DNA from: Kingdonia uniflora
Lineage: Eukaryota; Streptophyta; Magnoliopsida; Ranunculales; Circaeasteraceae
Reading direction: 5' to 3'
Assembly (NCBI GenBank): GCA_014058105.1
Contig: JACGCM010002112.1
Location: 1 to 64,000, forward strand
DNA length: 64,000 bases
The position numbers and the translations under genes were made by a program. Shown here one piece after another: positions 59,365 to 64,000 of the stretch. How positions within the stretch are numbered: position 1 is the first letter of the stretch; each line of letters starts with the position of its first letter. Under the pieces are notes generated by a model. That model saw nothing but the letters and a program-made list of their open reading frames with translations. It was not told the origin of the DNA and ran no database searches.

Positions 59365-61816
59365 GCTCGATTGATGAAGGGAATATGCCTCGGGGTCGAG
59401 GAGGAGAGAGTTGAACTAAAGAATAAGTCGATCGAGCTTGAAAAGAATGTAGCTCAATTAAAAAATGATTTGAGCAAGGAGGGGAAGTGGCTGGAGGCTC
59501 TAAAGGCTTCCTAAGTTGTTGAGATTAGCAGGCCGCAAGCAGAGGTGAGAGTAGACTTGGAGGAGGTAGGAGGTGAGCATGACAGGCCTGGGCATCACCT
59601 TATATCCAATGGATACTCTGAAGAAGAGGTAAATGCCATTAGGGCCGACACCTATGTGGAGGAATAGGATGAAGAGTTTGAAGATAATGTCGTTGGGGTG
59701 GTTGATGGGCATGATGGTGTGTCTCCTCAGACGGCAAGGAATAACCAAGGAGATGACATCGAACGCCCGGAAACTGAAACTAGGAAGGTAGGATAGTGTG
59801 ATTGTATGAATATTTTGGGATGTTTATAAACTGGTTGGACATATTTTGGATAAAATTATGTAGGCTAAGTCACTTTATGTAAACCTTACTGTAGGAACTT
59901 AAAGACATACGCCTCAGAATAATAGATTTAGAGGTTGAGCTTGCAAAGGAGATAGAGACCTCAGTATCCCTATTATCTTCGCAAGTGGAGCTGCAGGTTA
60001 TAATAGAGCAATAAATTTTAATTCGTATGCTTTATTAGTATAGAGCTACAAAGTAATGAATAGAATGTAGAGACAAACCAACAACTCATTACCGATTTAG
60101 GGGCAAACGGCACTAGAATGGTGTTAGACATAAAAGACTCAGATTTTGGCATACTCAAGTATAGATAATGCATACCATAGATTTGCGAATATATGTTATG
60201 GAGCATCCATCCGAGATTATACTTCGACCTTAAGTTTAGAAGTAGTTTTACCCTGTGAATGTCAAAAAATAGATATCTTGTTAGAAATGAGAAATGTAGT
60301 GATGGATGTTCTAAATCGAACTGATACAATATATTTGTAATGTGTAGGTCGAATTGGAGTTAGTTCGCCCACGTGAAGATGAAGCCCTCCAATGTGACCA
60401 AAAGTTTGTAGAGAAGCTTGATAGGATGAGAGAGGCAAGTGAGGATAAGGAAGACCAACATGTGAAGGTACACTTCAAGTTCGTTAAGGCAACACAGATA
60501 ATTGTCGACCTAACTCGGCAGATCGATGAAAAGGATGCCAAAATTCAGAAAGGGAAAAAGGAGTTCGAGGAGTTAAAAGAACATGCAGGGAAACTCAAAA
60601 ACAATAATGATGCACTATTGGTAAAGAGAAAGGAGGTAGACATGGCCCATTACCGTATACAGGCTTTAGAAGGATCGGAGGAAAGTTTAAATCGGTTGGT
60701 GGCTGGTTTAAGAAATGATCTATTTAAGGAAAAGAATAATTAAGGGCGCATTCGAACAAATTTGGCAAATAGCAGGAGCGAACTGGGGCGATTGAAGAAG
60801 AAACTACCTGATAAAGATAACGACTTAAAGGGAGCTCGAGACAATCTAACTGTATTTGAATTGGCAGCTGAGCAATTGACTACAACGTTTTTTGCAATGG
60901 ATATGAATTACAGACAGTTCAATGAAGATGCAATGAGTTGAATGAAAGGGTGGCACACCTGAAGGCCAAGTTGGGCCAGGTCAACTTGTGTGCCAGGAAT
61001 GTTGAGGTTGGGGAGCGCTCGAAGGGGAAGAAAAATGATGGTAGAATCTCACCTGTTCAAGGCAATGTTGTTAGCTTATTAGCTCGAATAAGGGAGTTGG
61101 AGGGGGATGTTGCTCAGATTTAAGGGTACGTGCGCAAAAGGGTAGAGCAATTACGGGTGTGTGAAAAAAAAATGTACGCTGCTGTCACTAGGGAAAGAGA
61201 GTTAGAGAGTGTTATCATATCAAAGGAGATTTTTATAAGGGATAAAGTGGAATTATTAAAGAAAATTTCAGATGTGAAGGAAATGAAGAAGGAGATCTAG
61301 ACACTTTGTGCTCAAGTTGTTGAATTAAAGACAGTTAATAGAGCTGAGTCAACAAAAGCGGACAAAAAATTTGTAGGGAACATTGCCTTTATAGATTGGG
61401 AAGACAGAGAAATGGAGAGTCAAAAAACTAAGCACAAAGGGTTAAAAGATCGCTTTCAGAGGTCGAGGACAGCTTGGTCTCACTCGGTTGTAACTTAGGC
61501 CTTGCATTCAGACTTGCTGAGGTCTATGATTGCTTATTTTGTAAAAGAAGTTAAAAGAATTGAGTTAGAAAGAGATACCTTTTTTGACTGTATGTCAAAA
61601 AGGAAATATTTCTCCAAGGTTGATAGAGATTGAGGAGATTGCACTAGTATCATGGGAACGGATTTGGGCCCTCGAACTACTAAATTAATAGAGGAGGGCA
61701 GGACTGTTATGACTGCTCAAGCTCGAGAATTTATGGCTAGTCGACCTCCTGTTGTAGGGGTAAACGAAGCTGACACCCCACAATATAAAAAACTCCATTG
61801 TAGTGGTTATATATAA
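59362..61816 (+). pseudogene. Antisense PF04195-like gene of element E, 3' half (exons 4-6)
   Basis: Exon 4 (from 59362) has 'GVEEERVELKNKSIELEKNV', 'KLSNDLSKEGKW'-like heptads, then 'DFEDN'-type acidic stretches with stops. Exon 5 is about 59895-59998. The last exon (about 60347-61816) is the best kept: an open 129-codon coiled coil (60354-60743, 'LDRMREASEDKEDQHVKVHF', 'IVDLTRQIDEKDAKIQKGKK'), then 'LNERVAHLKAKLGQVNLCAR' and the C-terminus '...EFMASRPPVVGVNEAD'. It matches element A exon by exon. The coiled coil suggests self-association or a filament role, but nothing is known of function. Stops in exons 4 and 6 disable it. Confidence 0.75.
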
Positions 61817-61839
61817 ACCTGAAAAATAAGTAATATGCT

Positions 61840-62520
61840 TCACAGACATGATGAGAGATGAAAGCTAGTTTTACCTTTGCCTTATCTTATGTCTATTTGA
61901 GCTCTTCGATTGAAAACTAGTATCACATATGTTTTAATCTAGGAGTTGAGTAGAGTCAGTCGATGCAAGCGTAACCTTGATCAAGCCAGTAGAATGTCGC
62001 AGACATATTGAAGGAGATAAGAGCTAGTTTTACCTGTGCTTTATCATATGTCTGGTAGATTCTTTTGATTGAAAACAAGTTCTACCATGTTCTAACCGCA
62101 GGAGATTTAGTAGAGTCAGTCAAACCAAGTATATTCTTGATTTAACTTATATGATGTCGTAGACATATTGAAAGAGATGAAAGCTAGTATTACCTTTGCT
62201 TTATCTTATATCTAGTAGAGTCCGTTGATAAAAAAAACAAGTGCCACCTTGCTCTAATGCAGGAGATTTAGTAGAGTCAGTCAAACCAAGTGTATTCTTG
62301 ATTTAACTGGTATGATGTCGCAAACATATTAAAAGAGATGAAAGCTAGTATTACCTTTGTTTTATCTTATGTCTGGTAGAGTCCGTTGATTAAAAACAAG
62401 TACTACCTTGCTCTAATCGCAGGAGATTTAGTAGAGTCAGCCAAACTAAGTGTATTCTTGATTTAACGGGAATGATGTCGATTGAAAGCTAGTATTATCT
62501 ATGTATTGTCTACAAAGTAG
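61840..62520 (-). repeat. ~160 bp tandem repeats of element E
   Basis: Reverse complement of the repeats in element A. 'ttatcttatgtct' recurs near 61880, 62040, 62205 and 62365 (period about 160 bp), and each unit has 'ttagtagagtcagtcaaacc' and 'ttcttgatttaac'. About four units. Confidence 0.85.
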
Positions 62521-62839
62521 ATATATGTATGAAGAAAACTTGTAAATTTTATTGATTTCAGAAAAATGATGTACATTGGATGGAGATAGAAATCTCAATT
62601 CTGGAATGAAAAATGAGAAACTGAAATGGAGTAGTGAATGACCTAATGATAGTTTCATTTCAGTCGCCTAGTATTTTAAGGACTCAAGATGTGGATACCC
62701 TCTTCTGTCATGAGGTAATATAATCTCAGGCCTGAGAGACCTATGATAAGAAATGGACCCTCTCAATTGTCTGCTAGTTTCCCAGCATGAGACTCTTTAC
62801 GGTGTTAAGGTATTTCTATGAAGATGAGATCATTGATTT

Positions 62840-64000
62840 GGAAAATTTAGTTTTTGACTCATTTGTTGTATGAACTGGCTAACATATGGTGATATCGACC
62901 TAGGTTAATGATAGCGTGTTCCCTAGTTTCATCGATCCAATTGAGGTTGCAGGCCAATTCAAACTCATTTTTCTCGTTAGTTAGCTCGTGATCTTTAACT
63001 GAATGATGATATACAGGAGGAATAACGGCCTCAGTGCCATAGGCAAGGAGGAATGGAGTGCAGCTTGTCGACTGTCATGGAGTGGTACGATATGCCCATA
63101 AGACATGAGGGAGTTCGCAAACCTAATTCCCTTTTTTCTAAGTGTGTAACCTTTTTTTGAGCCCATCTATGATGGTTTTGTTGGTGATTTTGGCTTGGCC
63201 ATTGCCTTGAGGATAGTAGGGATTTGGATAGTGAGTGAATGATGTTGTGTTGGTTGAGGAAATATAACCTTTTCTCCAACAAATTGAGGCCCATTATCGA
63301 TACGAATTAGGTGGGGGTACCCAAACCGAGTGATGATGTGTTCCCATATAAAAGATATGACCTCTTCTTCTCTGGTTCGACAAATTGGAACTGCTTCTAC
63401 CTATTTTGTAAAATAATCGATAGCTACGAGGAAGAGGCGGTAGATTACCTGGAGAATTAGGAATTTTGCTGACAAGATCGAGTGCCCATCTTTTGAATGG
63501 CCAAATCACCTTGCTTGCATGGAGTTTGAGCGTAGGGGTGCGTATCATCTTTCCATGTCACTGACATGTATCACATTTGCGTGAGTACTCTTCTGCTTGT
63601 TTGCGCATGTCAAGCCAGAATACTCTTTGTGTAATGGCTATGTTTGCTAGTGATCGACCTACGGCATAAGAGCCACAAGTTCCTTTATGTAAATCGCGGA
63701 GCATTTTTTCCACTTTCTGCTTGGAGAGGCACTTAAGGTAAGGCCCCAAGACTGAACGATGGTACAAGGTACCGTTTTAATTGGTGTAGCGCTTTAAGTT
63801 GTATATCAGCTATCGGCACTCCTTCGAATCTGCTGGAAGTGGTCCTTCACATTTGTTGTTGATACCGAGATAAACTAAGAAAGGCTTTCGTTAATCTCCA
63901 TCTCCCCCTTTATCGCCCCCAGTATTGATCATGCATACAAAATTGCGATCAATGATGGGGGTTGAAATCACTTCGATTTGGAGATATCAAGCTTCTGTGC
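62840..64000 (-). pseudogene. Integrase and end of the second RNase H, element E
   Basis: Minus-strand frames: 63767-63558 ('LRDLHKGTCGSYAVGRSLAN', 'RKCDTCQ', the H-H-C-C part with the second His changed to Tyr), 63548-63294 ('VIWPFKRWALDLVSKIPNSP', 'DYFTK' in another frame) and 63294-62981 (the QAEITNK-type core and 'VLWAYHTTPR' counterpart in shifted frames). 63900-64000 corresponds to element A near 12955-13060, the end of the archaeal-type RNase H. Frameshifts and stops disable it, and the element continues past the window. Confidence 0.75.

Larger units (their letters stand above)
23950..64000 (-). mobile_element. Element E: second Tat-type element, reversed, split by a 30.6 kb nested insertion
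   Basis: Read on the minus strand from the right edge it contains integrase (64000-62840), tandem repeats, the antisense gene (on the plus strand here, in two halves: 59362-61816 and 26904-28667), the small upstream ORFs, a purine-rich tract and the 3' LTR (24567-23950). The two halves join exactly at a 14-bp duplicated site (28744-28757 and 59351-59364), so 28758-59350 is a later insertion. The rest of pol, gag and the 5' LTR lie beyond base 64000. Same family as element A, moderately diverged. Confidence 0.85.

Noticed and set aside
1..64000. tRNA and rRNA genes
   Set aside because: No cloverleaf with A and B boxes and no rRNA-like block was noticed on either strand by eye; a tRNAscan run was not possible.

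Overview
The window is plant nuclear DNA made almost entirely of nested transposable elements. No intact host gene is visible. The plant assignment rests on Ty3/gypsy Tat-type elements with dual RNase H, an L1-type LINE with a zf-RVT domain, a CACTA element with a TNP2 transposase, and captured pieces of plant genes (chloroplast Hsp90, tocopherol-methyltransferase-like, plant SEN1-like helicase). Nearly every reading frame carries stops and frameshifts, as expected of old silenced repeat DNA; the species cannot be named.

Layout. 1-2328: 5' end of a minus-strand gypsy element (D) with LTR, primer-binding site and decayed gag. 2329-8246: AT-rich DNA with no recognisable gene. 8247-23400: a plus-strand Tat-type element (A) with protease, RT, RNase H, archaeal-type RNase H and integrase, interrupted by a 1.1 kb solo LTR. 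Behind integrase lie ~160 bp tandem repeats and a long multi-exon antisense gene of the 'putative gypsy type transposon' (PF04195-like) family, then the 3' LTR. 23401-23949: short spacer. 23950-64000 (runs off the edge): a second copy of the same family (E) in the opposite orientation, so the two 3' LTRs face each other.

Element E is split at 28758-59350 by a LINE flanked by a 14-bp target-site duplication (one mismatch). The LINE is split at 31034-55127 by a 24 kb CACTA element. The CACTA element carries a TNP2 transposase and at least six host-gene fragments: PEX5, an SFT2-like vesicle protein, chloroplast Hsp90 (eight exons with introns), a SEN1-like helicase, a tocopherol-methyltransferase-like gene, an intronless full-length alpha-tubulin retrocopy, and probably a Ser/Asn/Glu-rich protein. 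It has itself received a 6.5 kb LTR element (37181-43672, TSD CTACA), which in turn seems to hold a second related LTR. That gives four to five layers with a clear relative order of insertion.

The most notable biology is the gene-collecting (Pack-type) CACTA element, whose recognised fragments lie almost all on the transposase strand, and the antisense gene block of the Tat elements, which has a TATA box at the same distance from its ATG in both copies, conserved exon borders and extra conserved small ORFs.
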